Below are positions 14,080 to 22,120 of a stretch of 40,330 nt of DNA, in pieces. Where the stretch lies: positions 1 to 40,330 of the forward strand of contig MFIO01000032.1 in assembly GCA_001780775.1 (NCBI GenBank). The letters are read 5' to 3'. This DNA comes from Candidatus Giovannonibacteria bacterium RIFCSPLOWO2_12_FULL_43_11c (GTDB lineage Bacteria > Patescibacteriota > Minisyncoccia > JACPKW01 > UBA11713). The translations under genes were made by a program, and so were the position numbers. The notes under the pieces were generated by a model. The model was not told the DNA's origin. It did no database searches and worked only from the letters and a program-made list of their open reading frames with translations. The stretch's first letter is position 1; each line of letters opens with the position of its first letter.

Positions 14080-15252
14080 TTATTCTACCGCTTCCACTAT
14101 CCACCAGAGTTCTTTGCCAATTCGCGCACCGTAGGAAATAGACCCTCCGTCAGGACTAAAGGTGGGTTGCCAAATACCATCATATTTCTTCCTCTCTCGA
14201 TCATTTACCACAAGCATTACTTGGTCTCCGTCTTCTCTGCCTTCACTTGCGACAAAAGCAAATTCCCCAGTGGGTCCGAAGACTAAATTAGAAACCCAAC
14301 GGTATGCCTTATGTGGGGTGCCGTTGACTACAGCCGATGACACGCCAAGTTTGTCGGATGGGTCTTGTCCCACATAGCCAAGTTGCTTACCATCTGGACT
14401 AATTGCCAAAAATCCGCCGCCTCGAGGAATAAACAAAAGGTTTCCATATAATGGATGTGACCCGCTGTATTCTACTCCGTCCACCACTAAAAGTTTTTTG
14501 AGTGGCGCCGATCCTGACTTCGACCACGCCCAATAAGCAAATGATTTACCGTCAGGGCTGAATGTGATATTGGATAGGATATCGTAGTATTCTTTTCCTC
14601 GTTGACCGTCAACCACTACGCGGCGCTTGCCGTATTCTCCGTTGCTGACATACGCAAGTTGCGTTCCATTAGGACTCCACGTGATACCAACTATTGACCC
14701 GCTCTCATCGTATTTCTTAGTACCGTCAACGACTAAAAACTTTTTATCTTTTTCCAGTACGCCATATGCAAGATGTTGACCGTCTGGGCTAAACGCAAAA
14801 CCAGTGATTCCATCATAAGGTCCGCGCTCCTCTCCATTAAGTATGAGAAAAACTCCCCTTCCTCTTTCTAACGCGACGTAAGCAAAGTTTTTCCCGTCAG
14901 AACTGAAAGGTTCAAAGGAGAAACCTGAAACATCATCATATGTTTTCCCCTTCTGCCCATCCCGTATTACTAATGACTTTCCGTTTTCTGTAACAACATA
15001 CGCAAATGACTTCCCGTTAGGAGTAAAAGCCATTCTATTTACGCTGGCTCGTCCAGGGGAACCAGGAGGAAAGTTGCTTGGCAAAGTTGCTAACTTTTTT
15101 GATAACGAATTTTCACTACCCTCTGTCCGGCTAGAACTGGGCGCGGGACTTAAGGATGATTTTTTTGAAACAAACAAAAAGCCGCCTATGCCTACAACAA
15201 GGCCAATCAATATTACAAATAAGATTATGTTTGCAAATCCTTTTTGATTCAT
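14080..15252 (-). CDS. Element 2 cargo: membrane-anchored PD40/WD40-like propeller
   Basis: The 390-residue protein has a short N-terminal motif MNQKGFANI and one membrane helix (about residues 9-28), a Ser/Pro linker, then about seven beta-propeller repeats of the TolB/PD40 type with recurring FSPDG(K/Q)..AY and VVDG motifs. It is expected to face outside the cell. The start follows the family-like N-terminus; no Shine-Dalgarno is present. It is transcribed away from the recombinase, from the edge of block 15288-15617, exactly like the cargo of element 1, but is unrelated to that cargo in sequence. Ligand and function are unknown. Confidence 0.85.
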   Translation of the reverse strand: MNQKGFANIILFVILIGLVVGIGGFLFVSKKSSLSPAPSSSRTEGSENSLSKKLATLPSNFPPGSPGRASVNRMAFTPNGKSFAYVVTENGKSLVIRDGQKGKTYDDVSGFSFEPFSSDGKNFAYVALERGRGVFLILNGEERGPYDGITGFAFSPDGQHLAYGVLEKDKKFLVVDGTKKYDESGSIVGITWSPNGTQLAYVSNGEYGKRRVVVDGQRGKEYYDILSNITFSPDGKSFAYWAWSKSGSAPLKKLLVVDGVEYSGSHPLYGNLLFIPRGGGFLAISPDGKQLGYVGQDPSDKLGVSSAVVNGTPHKAYRWVSNLVFGPTGEFAFVASEGREDGDQVMLVVNDRERKKYDGIWQPTFSPDGGSISYGARIGKELWWIVEAVE

Positions 15253-15287
15253 ATTCTTACAATTTAGTTAATAATTTTCAACTTTAT

Positions 15288-15617
15288 GATTAAAAATTTT
15301 TCCGTCCCCCAAATTCAAAACATGGTTCACGCCGATGTTTTTCTCCGTGTTCTTTTGCGGTTTTTATCGGTGCGGCTCCCAGCCTGCGCCGAGGCTTCGG
15401 CGGGCAGGCGCCGCATTTCGGATTTTTCGCGTGGGGCTTTCCTCGCCCCGCCGTGGCGTGGCGAAAACGGTTCGCACTATTTCAAGAATACTGGACACTT
15501 TAGAAAAAGGCAAGCCAGAGGTAGTCGCCTCGCTTCGCTCGGCAACCATTTCGTATTGAATTTTGGGGGCAAAAACGAATTGGCGATTTCGTTTGGGGGA
15601 CGGAAAAATTTTTAATC
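15288..15617. repeat. Element 2 inverted-repeat block with attP-like junction
   Basis: The block is bounded by a perfect 26-base inverted repeat (15288-15313 and 15592-15617; core TTTTTCCGTCCCCC). Its layout is that of block 10882-11167: inverted copy of recombinase codons for KNIGANHI near the left edge, then left-arm copy, core GACA at 15494-15497, then inverted copy of the recombinase 3' region (15494-15585 against 17017-17108). A 30-base palindrome is inserted in the left-arm copy. No gene in the block is supported apart from the reading frame of the junction itself. Confidence 0.88.
15382..15409. repeat. Palindrome inserted in block 2
   Basis: GCCTGCGCCGA and TCGGCGGGCAGGC form an imperfect stem around GGCT. 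Block 1 and the left arm of element 2 carry the same flanks (GCGGTGCGGCTCC then GCCGC) without it, so the insertion point is visible directly. Confidence 0.85.
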
Positions 15618-15636
15618 AATCTTAATCAACAAAACT

Positions 15637-16953
15637 ATGCGTTATGTAATCTATGCTCGCAAATCAACGGAAGATGATGACAGACAAATTCTCTCCATTG
15701 AAGCTCAACTTGTTGAGCTTCAAGAATTTGCCGCCAAAGAAAAACTTGAAATTGTCGCCTCTTTTCAAGAGGCGAAAACCGCAAAAGAACCCGGGCGAAT
15801 CAAATTCGCAGAAATGTTGTCATTTTTGGAGAAAGGAAAGGCGGAGAGAATACTCTCATGGCACCCGGATCGCCTTGCGAGAAATTCCGTTGATGGCGGG
15901 AAGATAATCCACATGATAGATAAAGGTTTAATTCGTTCCCTCAAATTTCCAACTTTTTGGTGCGAACCGACACCACAAGGATTGTTTATGCTGAACATTG
16001 CTTTTGGCCAAAGCAAATACTATGTGGACAATTTGCGAGAGAATGTAAAAAGAGGGCTGCGTCAAAAAATCCGAAATGGAGTATGGCCTTCTTGGGCTCC
16101 AGTGGGATACTTGAACAATGCCAAAACAAGGGGAATTGATGTTGATAAAGAAAAGGCACCTAAAGTCAGAAAACTTTTTGAAATGTATTCTACCGGAAGC
16201 TACACATTCATTTCTCTCGCAAATTGGTGCAAAGAAAATGGTTTGCGTGGAAATCTCGGCAAGGAAATTTCAGTAAGCAATGTTCAGCATATTTTACAAA
16301 ATCCATTCTATTTCGGACTTATGCGGTACCGAGGAGAGATATTTGAGGGAACGCACGAGCCGTTAGTATCAAAGAAACTTTTTGATTTGTGCCAAGAAGT
16401 TATGGCTAAGCGCGGCAGGGTACAGGAAGTAAAGAAACATCGCTTTTCTTTTCTTGGCTTAATGAAATGTGCTTCATGTGGCTGTTCTATCACGGCACAA
16501 TACGCCAAGGGCAACGGTGGCATTTACACCTATTACCGATGTACAAAAAAGAAAGGCGTATGCCAAGAAAAACATTATATCCAAGAAAATGAGTTGGCCG
16601 CGCAAATCAAAACACTTCTTCAAAAAGTTTCTTTGTCGAGCCACGACACCAAGAAAGTTTTGGCGGCGTTGGATAATGAGCAGGAGAAAGCAAAACAAGA
16701 AGCCCAAGACAAAGTTGATATTTTGAAAAACCAATTAGCTCAAAATGAAACAAAACTCCAAAAACTGCTTGACGTGTATTTAGACAATGCGCTAACTCAA
16801 CAAGAATACGCCACCAAAAAAGAAAAATTTATGTCCGAGAAAATACGCTTAGCAGAGAAAATTACCGATTTCGAACAAAAAGGTTTGTCGTGGCTCGAAC
16901 CGGCTCGTGAGTTCGTTTTATCCTTGAATCAAGCCGAAAATCTGCTTTCCTAA
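15637..16953 (+). CDS. Large serine recombinase, element 2 integrase
   Basis: The 438-residue protein has the serine catalytic domain (VIYARKS with Ser10; HPDRLARNSVDGG), a recombinase domain (QNPFYFGLMRYRGEIFEGTHEPL), a zinc ribbon with a full CASC knuckle and a coiled-coil segment. It is nearly collinear with recombinase 1, differing by scattered substitutions. A TAA at 16951-16953 ends it; the same frame then reopens directly and reads the conserved tail (MTTYLKNIGANHIL...AAERSEA...LPFSKVS) up to the att core, which in recombinase 1 is joined without a stop. So either the stop is a recent mutation or the tail is dispensable. No Shine-Dalgarno is evident. Confidence 0.93.
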   Translation: MRYVIYARKSTEDDDRQILSIEAQLVELQEFAAKEKLEIVASFQEAKTAKEPGRIKFAEMLSFLEKGKAERILSWHPDRLARNSVDGGKIIHMIDKGLIRSLKFPTFWCEPTPQGLFMLNIAFGQSKYYVDNLRENVKRGLRQKIRNGVWPSWAPVGYLNNAKTRGIDVDKEKAPKVRKLFEMYSTGSYTFISLANWCKENGLRGNLGKEISVSNVQHILQNPFYFGLMRYRGEIFEGTHEPLVSKKLFDLCQEVMAKRGRVQEVKKHRFSFLGLMKCASCGCSITAQYAKGNGGIYTYYRCTKKKGVCQEKHYIQENELAAQIKTLLQKVSLSSHDTKKVLAALDNEQEKAKQEAQDKVDILKNQLAQNETKLQKLLDVYLDNALTQQEYATKKEKFMSEKIRLAEKITDFEQKGLSWLEPAREFVLSLNQAENLLS

Positions 16954-16976
16954 AACGATTATCCAAAAATGACAAC

Positions 16977-17108
16977 ATATCTGAAAAACATCGGCGCGAA
17001 CCATATTTTGCGAAACCGCCAATTCATTTTTACCCCCAAAATTCAATACGAAATGGCCGCCGAGCGAAGCGAGGCGACTATCTCTGGCTTGCCTTTTTCT
17101 AAAGTGTC
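16977..17108. repeat. Right end of element 2 (attR side)
   Basis: This stretch is in frame with recombinase 2 but behind its TAA. Positions 17017-17108 match the inverted 15494-15585 at 87 of 92 bases, and the part ahead of it matches the left edge of the block. The terminal TGTC overlaps the tRNA-Arg 3' end. Confidence 0.85.
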
Positions 17109-17178
17109 TCCCCACGAGGAATCGAACCTCGATCTGCTCCTTAGAAGGGAGCCGTTCTATCCGTTGAACTATGGGGAG
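17107..17178 (-). tRNA. tRNA-Arg (anticodon UCU)
   Basis: The minus strand gives acceptor CTCCCCA/TGGGGAG, D arm GTTC/GAAC, anticodon stem GCTCC/GGAGC with loop CTTCTAA (anticodon TCT) and T arm CGAGG/CCTCG. Discriminator A; CCA is not encoded. Its last bases GACA are the crossover core of element 2. Confidence 0.95.
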
Positions 17179-17216
17179 CAAAAAGTTGGCAGTCAAGTTA
17201 AAATATTCTATCTTAT

Positions 17217-17528
17217 TTACGACGGATCTTCAATAATAAGGTTATTTTTGTAATCATTGAATTTTTCCTTCTTTTTTTCGATTCTTTCAATTGCTTTATT
17301 GAAACTCTTGGTTTTAAGGATCGCGGCTTCTGGCAAATCCGCGGCTTCTGAATCATTAAAATAGAAGCGGTAGAAAACCCATCCGTTGAACGCGAAAGTG
17401 ATCATGGCAAAAAATATCAAAACCCATATGAATTTTTTCCAGAGCTTTTCCGGTTCCAAAAAAAGGCTCCTCTTAGCTTGGCCGGATTTGAATAAAAACG
17501 CCTTCAGTTTGGAAAAATCAAAATTCAT
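17217..17528 (-). CDS. Single-pass membrane protein at end of pilus operon
   Basis: A 103-residue protein with one membrane helix (about residues 34-54) and a basic N-terminus, followed by an extracytoplasmic tail rich in Lys, Glu and Asn. The start overlaps the PilO-like gene by 11 bases, so it belongs to the pilus operon as its last gene. Its place suggests an accessory factor of the PilMNO inner-membrane assembly (a PilP-like position), but no PilP sequence features are visible. Confidence 0.7.
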   Translation of the reverse strand: MNFDFSKLKAFLFKSGQAKRSLFLEPEKLWKKFIWVLIFFAMITFAFNGWVFYRFYFNDSEAADLPEAAILKTKSFNKAIERIEKKKEKFNDYKNNLIIEDPS

Positions 17529-18039
17529 AACTCAATAACTTAATTATGTAATCCCCTCGCCACGGCGCGTCCACGTCTCCAGTTTTATCGATATCTATTT
17601 TCTCAAAAGCAATTTCATAAGGGAGATTTTCAAGCAGCATGGAATATTTAAATACCGAGGAAAAATTGCCCCGAGCTTCGAGATGCAACGATGGGCCGAT
17701 GTCCTTTGGGCTCGCCGCTAGATTGGCGGACTCCACCCGCACATCAACACCGACATCCCTTCCGACCCTTTCCAAATCTTCGATGAACATAACTAATTCG
17801 TCTCGGTTTATAAAAGCTTTCTCCAACAATAACTTCTCGTTCTCGGTATCCGCGATATAATTTTCGAAAACCCTTAGATCCTTAATCTGGGAGTTGAAGA
17901 TCGCGATCTGTCCCCTTGTTTCGCTAGATTCGCCAGAGAATCTTTCCATGATTTTATACAAGAAAATCAAGCAGAGCACCAATGCGATAAGAAAAACTAT
18001 GGATGCGGGCAATAATAATTTGGAATTCTTTATTATCAT
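17518..18039 (-). CDS. PilO-like type IV pilus inner-membrane protein
   Basis: The 173-residue product has an N-terminal membrane helix (about 9-29), a coiled-coil region (about 35-75) and a ferredoxin-like alpha/beta C-terminal domain, the architecture of PilO. PilO pairs with PilN to link the PilM ring to the outer parts of the pilus machine. Sequence similarity is weak, as is normal for this family; the assignment rests on architecture and position after PilM and PilN. Confidence 0.75.
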   Translation of the reverse strand: MIIKNSKLLLPASIVFLIALVLCLIFLYKIMERFSGESSETRGQIAIFNSQIKDLRVFENYIADTENEKLLLEKAFINRDELVMFIEDLERVGRDVGVDVRVESANLAASPKDIGPSLHLEARGNFSSVFKYSMLLENLPYEIAFEKIDIDKTGDVDAPWRGDYIIKLLSYEF

Positions 18040-18041
18040 AA

Positions 18042-18581
18042 TTATTTAAGGTCTAGATTAATCACAAAATCAATATCATTCTTCTTCAAGATATTGGAAA
18101 TCGGAAAGTCAACCTTTTTGAAAAGATCTGAGTCGTTCAAATTTTTTTGGAACCCCAAAAGACTTTCTCTTGTACCAGCTCTGCCTTGAAGGCTCATCTT
18201 CCCCTGCCCGGGAACTCCTTGCCCAGCAAAAGATAGACTGTTTATTTTAATCCCGTCGGGAGTCAAGCTCAATATTTTTTTAAAAATTTCGAGGTTAGAC
18301 ACGCTTTTTGCGGAAGATTCAATGATGGATAATTCGGCATTTATTTTTTTAATTTCATTTGTAACCTCCGTAATTTTCTCAGCAGTCGTCCCCTGTTTCA
18401 ATAAATCCTCCTCTCTCTTTAAGTTCAAACTTTCTTGATAGCTGAAAATATAGACCGGCATCATAAGCAATATGCACACCAAAAAAACTGAAGAGAGAGA
18501 AAAAACTGCCACGATCAGAAACCTCCTGAGTCCTTCTCGTTCCACTTCTTTTTTATCTTCGTAAGGCAGGAGGTTTATCAT
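18042..18581 (-). CDS. pilN: PilN-like type IV pilus inner-membrane protein
   Basis: This 179-residue protein opens with MINLLPYEDKKEVE, the conserved cytoplasmic PilN motif (INLLP) that docks into PilM, then a membrane helix (about 21-48), a coiled coil and a C-terminal alpha/beta domain. Its ATG overlaps the pilM stop by four bases, as expected for the stoichiometric PilM/PilN pair. Confidence 0.88.
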   Translation of the reverse strand: MINLLPYEDKKEVEREGLRRFLIVAVFSLSSVFLVCILLMMPVYIFSYQESLNLKREEDLLKQGTTAEKITEVTNEIKKINAELSIIESSAKSVSNLEIFKKILSLTPDGIKINSLSFAGQGVPGQGKMSLQGRAGTRESLLGFQKNLNDSDLFKKVDFPISNILKKNDIDFVINLDLK

Positions 18582-19669
18582 AAAGATTTTGAAGATCTAA
18601 GCGCGAGCCCCAATGCCGTGGCATATGACAAGGATTCGTTCGCGGTTACGGCCGGGATATATTTTTCAAACGACGAAATATTTACCCAGGGATTCGCGAT
18701 TTGGACTGGAAGTTTAAGGTCGTATGAAAGATATTCCGAGAGGCCAGTCAGATTGGATTCCCCTCCGCAAAGATACAATCTCGATATTTCTCCCTTCGGA
18801 TAGTGAACGTGCTCCGCATGATTTTGCCAATACATCAAATGCCTGAAAATTTCCTCTTTGATGGCGGAAACGACCGGCAAAAGAGCGTTGAAAATTTCCT
18901 GGTTTTCTTTAGTTCGGACAAATCCTCTTTCTTTCTTAAGCCGCTCCGCGGAAAATAAGTCTATATTAAAAACTTTCGCAAGCGAAGCGTCCAATGATTC
19001 CCCGGCTACGCTCACGGTGGAAGTGAATCTTATCATGCCGCCGGAAACTATGGCGAAGCTGGTCCTGGTGCGGCCGAAATCCATTACCATAATTGTTCCT
19101 TCTTCATCTTTCGGTAAAATAGATCTGACTAATGCCGCTGTCTCCATTTCAAAAACATAAGGCCTTAGCCCGACGGCTTTAACGACATCGCTGTAATCTT
19201 CGACGAGTTTTTTGGGAAGCGCCACCAAAATAACGTCGAGGTGGTCTTTCGAATCAGTCGAGGAAGGAATAAGCTCAAAATCAAAGACGGCGTCCGTGGC
19301 GGAAAGAGGGATATGCTCTTCGAGTTGAACTTCAAGCACTTCGTGTATATTAGCTTCGGGCATAAATGGAAGCGTCACCAAACCCACAAATACTTTTTCC
19401 TCCGGAAGAGATAAAGCTATTTCCCTTCCCTTAAATTCCTCGAGATTTAATTTCAGATATTCTACAAGCGCGTTCTTATTAACTATTTCCCCAGATTTGA
19501 TAAAGCCGTCTGGAATTATCCGGGATCCGAATTTTTCAAGCTCCAGGTGGCCGTTTTTTAATGCAAGTTCAACATATTTAAGCGAACGGTCGGAAATATC
19601 CAGTCCGAGCACTGGGGGCTCTATGTATTCCGGCACTGGAAAAATTCTTATTAAATCTGGTAATTTCAT
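18578..19669 (-). CDS. pilM: PilM, actin-like type IV pilus assembly ATPase
   Basis: PilM is a cytoplasmic ASKHA-fold protein that binds the PilN tail and connects the pilus motor to the inner-membrane platform. Visible motifs are VLGLDISDRSLKYVEL (phosphate 1), VMDFGRTRTSFAIVSGG (phosphate 2) and LYLCGGESNLTGL (adenosine). I chose the ATG at 19669, preceded by AAGAAGGAT and giving 363 residues; an in-frame GTG at 19714 would add 15 residues and overlap the upstream gene. Its stop overlaps pilN. Confidence 0.92.
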   Translation of the reverse strand: MKLPDLIRIFPVPEYIEPPVLGLDISDRSLKYVELALKNGHLELEKFGSRIIPDGFIKSGEIVNKNALVEYLKLNLEEFKGREIALSLPEEKVFVGLVTLPFMPEANIHEVLEVQLEEHIPLSATDAVFDFELIPSSTDSKDHLDVILVALPKKLVEDYSDVVKAVGLRPYVFEMETAALVRSILPKDEEGTIMVMDFGRTRTSFAIVSGGMIRFTSTVSVAGESLDASLAKVFNIDLFSAERLKKERGFVRTKENQEIFNALLPVVSAIKEEIFRHLMYWQNHAEHVHYPKGEISRLYLCGGESNLTGLSEYLSYDLKLPVQIANPWVNISSFEKYIPAVTANESLSYATALGLALRSSKSL

Positions 19670-19695
19670 ATCCTTCTTTAAGAGTAGTTTAAATT

Positions 19696-21150
19696 TTAAG
19701 GCACTTCTAGCCACCAGATAATATCAAATCCCCCAGTCGGGCCGGAAAATTGGGTTGAGGCAAGTCCGCTTTCATAAGTAACTGTGGCTGTGTTTTTAAG
19801 ATTAAGCTGATAGGCCGTGACTTCTTTTAAGGCAACCGAATTTTCCAATTCAATTAGGCCGTGCCTGGCGTAATATATCGAAGCGTCAACGCTATTTTTT
19901 GGCCTAATCGCAACTTCGATGCCTCCCGTTTCCGCCGAATTATTGCCGGATATCAGGGCAATGTAACTGCCTGCGGACCCAGAACCAAGGACCCGCACCG
20001 TATTTTCAAGCGAAATTTTTCCGGATGTAGCTCTATTTGAAATCTTATCGGCGATTATGACATCGGAATTTGCACCGTAACTTGGATCCAGTTTTAATTG
20101 CGCAGTATTCTTCATTGTGAAGTTGCCACTGACCCATATTGGCCCTCTCATATTAATTATCGCATCATTTTCTATCGTAAGATCACAATTTATCTTGATT
20201 GGTCCAAGGTTTACGGTGCCGTCATCTATAACATACGGGCATGGGGATGAATGAACCCCGCCCGCGGCGGCAACATTCTCCCAATTTGTAACTTGCTCGT
20301 CGGTTATCGGAAAATCCACCTCCGGAAGATCTGATGGAGGCGTTGATCCGGGATAAGTCGCTCCCCCAACTGTGCTCCCGGTAATTGAGGTCAGATAGTA
20401 AGCGTCTTTCGTGATTGAACTTGAGGAAATTGAATTGGCATACGCATTTACGCCTATAGTGCTGTCTGAAATTGAAGTAGTTGAGGAAGCGCTTTTGCTC
20501 ACCGTGACTTCGTTAATCAAATGGGCTCTAGTGTTACCGCTCACTAAGAAACTGTTATCTCCGGTTATGGATGAATCTGAAGCCGCAAAAGCGTCTCCCG
20601 TAATTTCTGCTGTATTTTTGCCCGATATATCTCCATTTGAATAAACGCTGCCGATTATTTTCGAAGAATTTTCGAGAGTGATCCCCCCTCTTCCAACCTG
20701 AACCGCATAAGAAAAACTGACCCCGGTTCCCTGCTTAATAGTAGATTTAATTATCCTATGGACATTATTTATATTAGAAGCACTTTCTATCTCCTTGCCT
20801 CCGGCGATATTGGTAACTGTTATTGCCGTATTCGCGTCGTATAGGGAAATCGTATATGATGCCGGCAAAAATTTTCCGCGCTTCGCCCTATAAAGCGCGT
20901 CCTCAATTCCGGCTTCAGCGAGAAAATATGAGCGCTTCGATTTGAAATCAATTTCCGATATTTTTATGCCGCGGTACGCAAAAGTCGATATAATCCCGAT
21001 CAATGCGAGCGTAGAAAAAAGAACAAATAAAATAACGACTAAAAACGCCTGCCCGGCTTCCTTTGGCCTGCTTAAATCAATATTTTGCGCGGAGGACCGC
21101 TGATCCATAAAATGCGTGAGACTTATAATTTTTTTGATCTCCGGATTCAA
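19696..21150 (-). CDS. PilX-like pilus protein with repetitive beta-rich domain
   Basis: The 484-residue protein has a hydrophobic helix (about residues 34-57, GQAFLVVILFVLFSTLALIG) of the PilX/minor-pilin type. From about residue 140 it shows many short Gly/Ser/Asn/Thr repeats (for example SVYSNGDISGKNTAEITGDA, LENSVALKEV) that suggest a beta-solenoid like polymer-forming or adhesin domains. It lies among the prepilin genes and overlaps the previous one by 74 bases; a later ATG at 21108 is possible. A tip adhesin or minor pilin is the likeliest role, by inference. Confidence 0.78.
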   Translation of the reverse strand: MNPEIKKIISLTHFMDQRSSAQNIDLSRPKEAGQAFLVVILFVLFSTLALIGIISTFAYRGIKISEIDFKSKRSYFLAEAGIEDALYRAKRGKFLPASYTISLYDANTAITVTNIAGGKEIESASNINNVHRIIKSTIKQGTGVSFSYAVQVGRGGITLENSSKIIGSVYSNGDISGKNTAEITGDAFAASDSSITGDNSFLVSGNTRAHLINEVTVSKSASSTTSISDSTIGVNAYANSISSSSITKDAYYLTSITGSTVGGATYPGSTPPSDLPEVDFPITDEQVTNWENVAAAGGVHSSPCPYVIDDGTVNLGPIKINCDLTIENDAIINMRGPIWVSGNFTMKNTAQLKLDPSYGANSDVIIADKISNRATSGKISLENTVRVLGSGSAGSYIALISGNNSAETGGIEVAIRPKNSVDASIYYARHGLIELENSVALKEVTAYQLNLKNTATVTYESGLASTQFSGPTGGFDIIWWLEVP

Positions 21151-21580
21151 TTGTCAACTTAACCGAAACCAAGCTGGAGGTTGTCGTGGCGGAATTCCAG
21201 AAAATCAAACTTGTAATCCTGGCTTCGGGAGGCGTAAGCAACTCGCTCGCTCCGTCATCGTTTTTCTGGAGCCTCTCGGACGAAAGTGAAAATATCCTCG
21301 TTATTATCGTCGAGCTGCCGGGGTCCTGCGGGATCCTAAGAGCCAGCGCTCCAGGATTTGTCCCGAAAGTGCTTGACCCTAAGGCAATATCGGTAGATTG
21401 CCGGATGTCGCGCAAAATCGTCTCCATAGCCCCTTCGCCGGCCGTAAAAATTCTCCTCTCAACCCTCATTTCCGAAACGCTTCGGGCAGAAATAAGCACA
21501 ATCTCCACCGCAGACAATACGATGGCTGCGAGAAGCGCTACATAAATTATTATTTCAATAAGGGTAAATCCTTTCTTCAT
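21077..21580 (-). CDS. Type IV prepilin-like protein 1
   Basis: This 167-residue protein starts with a textbook class III leader, MKKGFTLIEIIIYVALLAAI: two basic residues, the Gly-Phe cleavage site for prepilin peptidase and Glu at position +5 of the mature protein, followed by the hydrophobic polymerisation helix. The C-terminal domain is not conserved. The length and a PulJ/PilW-like acidic middle suggest a minor pilin. It starts right after the stop of the next prepilin gene. Confidence 0.9.
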   Translation of the reverse strand: MKKGFTLIEIIIYVALLAAIVLSAVEIVLISARSVSEMRVERRIFTAGEGAMETILRDIRQSTDIALGSSTFGTNPGALALRIPQDPGSSTIITRIFSLSSERLQKNDDGASELLTPPEARITSLIFWNSATTTSSLVSVKLTIESGDQKNYKSHAFYGSAVLRAKY

Positions 21581-22120
21581 TTAATTTGCAAAAAGGTCCG
21601 TTAAATATGTTTCAGCTGTGATTGATTGGTTTTTATTTTTATACGACCAATCAACTTTAACTGTAACTTTTCTGGTTCCTGGGTCATTATTAGCGGCATT
21701 ATAAGTTGTTTCGATATTAGAAGAACCATCTCTTGATACATTCTCGACTTTAAAACTTCTTTCAAAAAGGCCTTCGATCGGCGGTTGGGCAGAAAAGCTT
21801 ACGATCCACTCGGAAGTCGCGGGCAAAAATATGAGGTAATAATCGGCGCCTGGAGATAACAATGCCATATTCCTGGACCATCCCGAGTCGCGCGTGAATC
21901 TTAACACCTCGAGCCCTTCTTCAGCGAGATAGGAAGCTTGAAGCTTTTGCGTAGAAAATATGATGGTGTCCCGCGACAGAAGAAAAATAGACACCAGCGC
22001 AAAAAGAGTTCCCCCTATTATTGCGGAAGCAATGACTATTTCCAAAATCCCGAATCCCTGCCTGCCTGCGCAGGCAGGCCTGCGCAGGCAGGCCCGTTTA
22101 TTCGGCAAGTCCTGAGGCAT
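21581..22120 (-). CDS. Type IV prepilin-like protein 2 with palindrome in leader
   Basis: The 179-residue protein carries the prepilin motif RQGFGILEIVIASAIIGG (Gly-Phe cleavage site, Glu+5) but about 20 residues in, behind an unusually long leader. That leader (ACLRRPACAGR) is encoded by GC-rich palindromes at 22061-22092, so it has probably been lengthened by palindrome insertion. Cleavage by prepilin peptidase would remove it, leaving the pilin unchanged. A PilV-like minor pilin is likely. It overlaps the upstream gene by 23 bases. Confidence 0.85.
   Translation of the reverse strand: MPQDLPNKRACLRRPACAGRQGFGILEIVIASAIIGGTLFALVSIFLLSRDTIIFSTQKLQASYLAEEGLEVLRFTRDSGWSRNMALLSPGADYYLIFLPATSEWIVSFSAQPPIEGLFERSFKVENVSRDGSSNIETTYNAANNDPGTRKVTVKVDWSYKNKNQSITAETYLTDLFAN
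22061..22092. repeat. Tandem GC-rich palindromes in prepilin leader
   Basis: CCTGCCTGCGCAGGCAGG (22061-22078) is a perfect 18-base palindrome, followed at once by a second unit CCTGCGCAGGCAGG. Both lie inside codons for the leader of prepilin 2. Confidence 0.9.

Larger units (their letters stand above)
13938..17108. mobile_element. Element 2: tRNA-Arg-targeted serine-recombinase element
   Basis: The element runs from TGTC at 13938-13941 to TGTC at 17105-17108, the complement of GACA at the 3' end of tRNA-Arg. It holds a left arm, a leftward beta-propeller cargo gene, block 15288-15617 and a rightward recombinase. Inside the block GACA (15494-15497) joins sequences that match the two ends: 65 bases of the left arm with one difference, and the 92 bases of the right end with five. 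This is an attP-type junction in inverted orientation. Excision would leave tRNA-Arg, about 15 bases, then tRNA-Val. Confidence 0.83.

Noticed and set aside
19670-19714. GTG start for PilM 15 residues upstream
   Set aside because: It overlaps the previous gene, has no ribosome-binding site, and the ATG at 19669 has AAGAAGGA close by.
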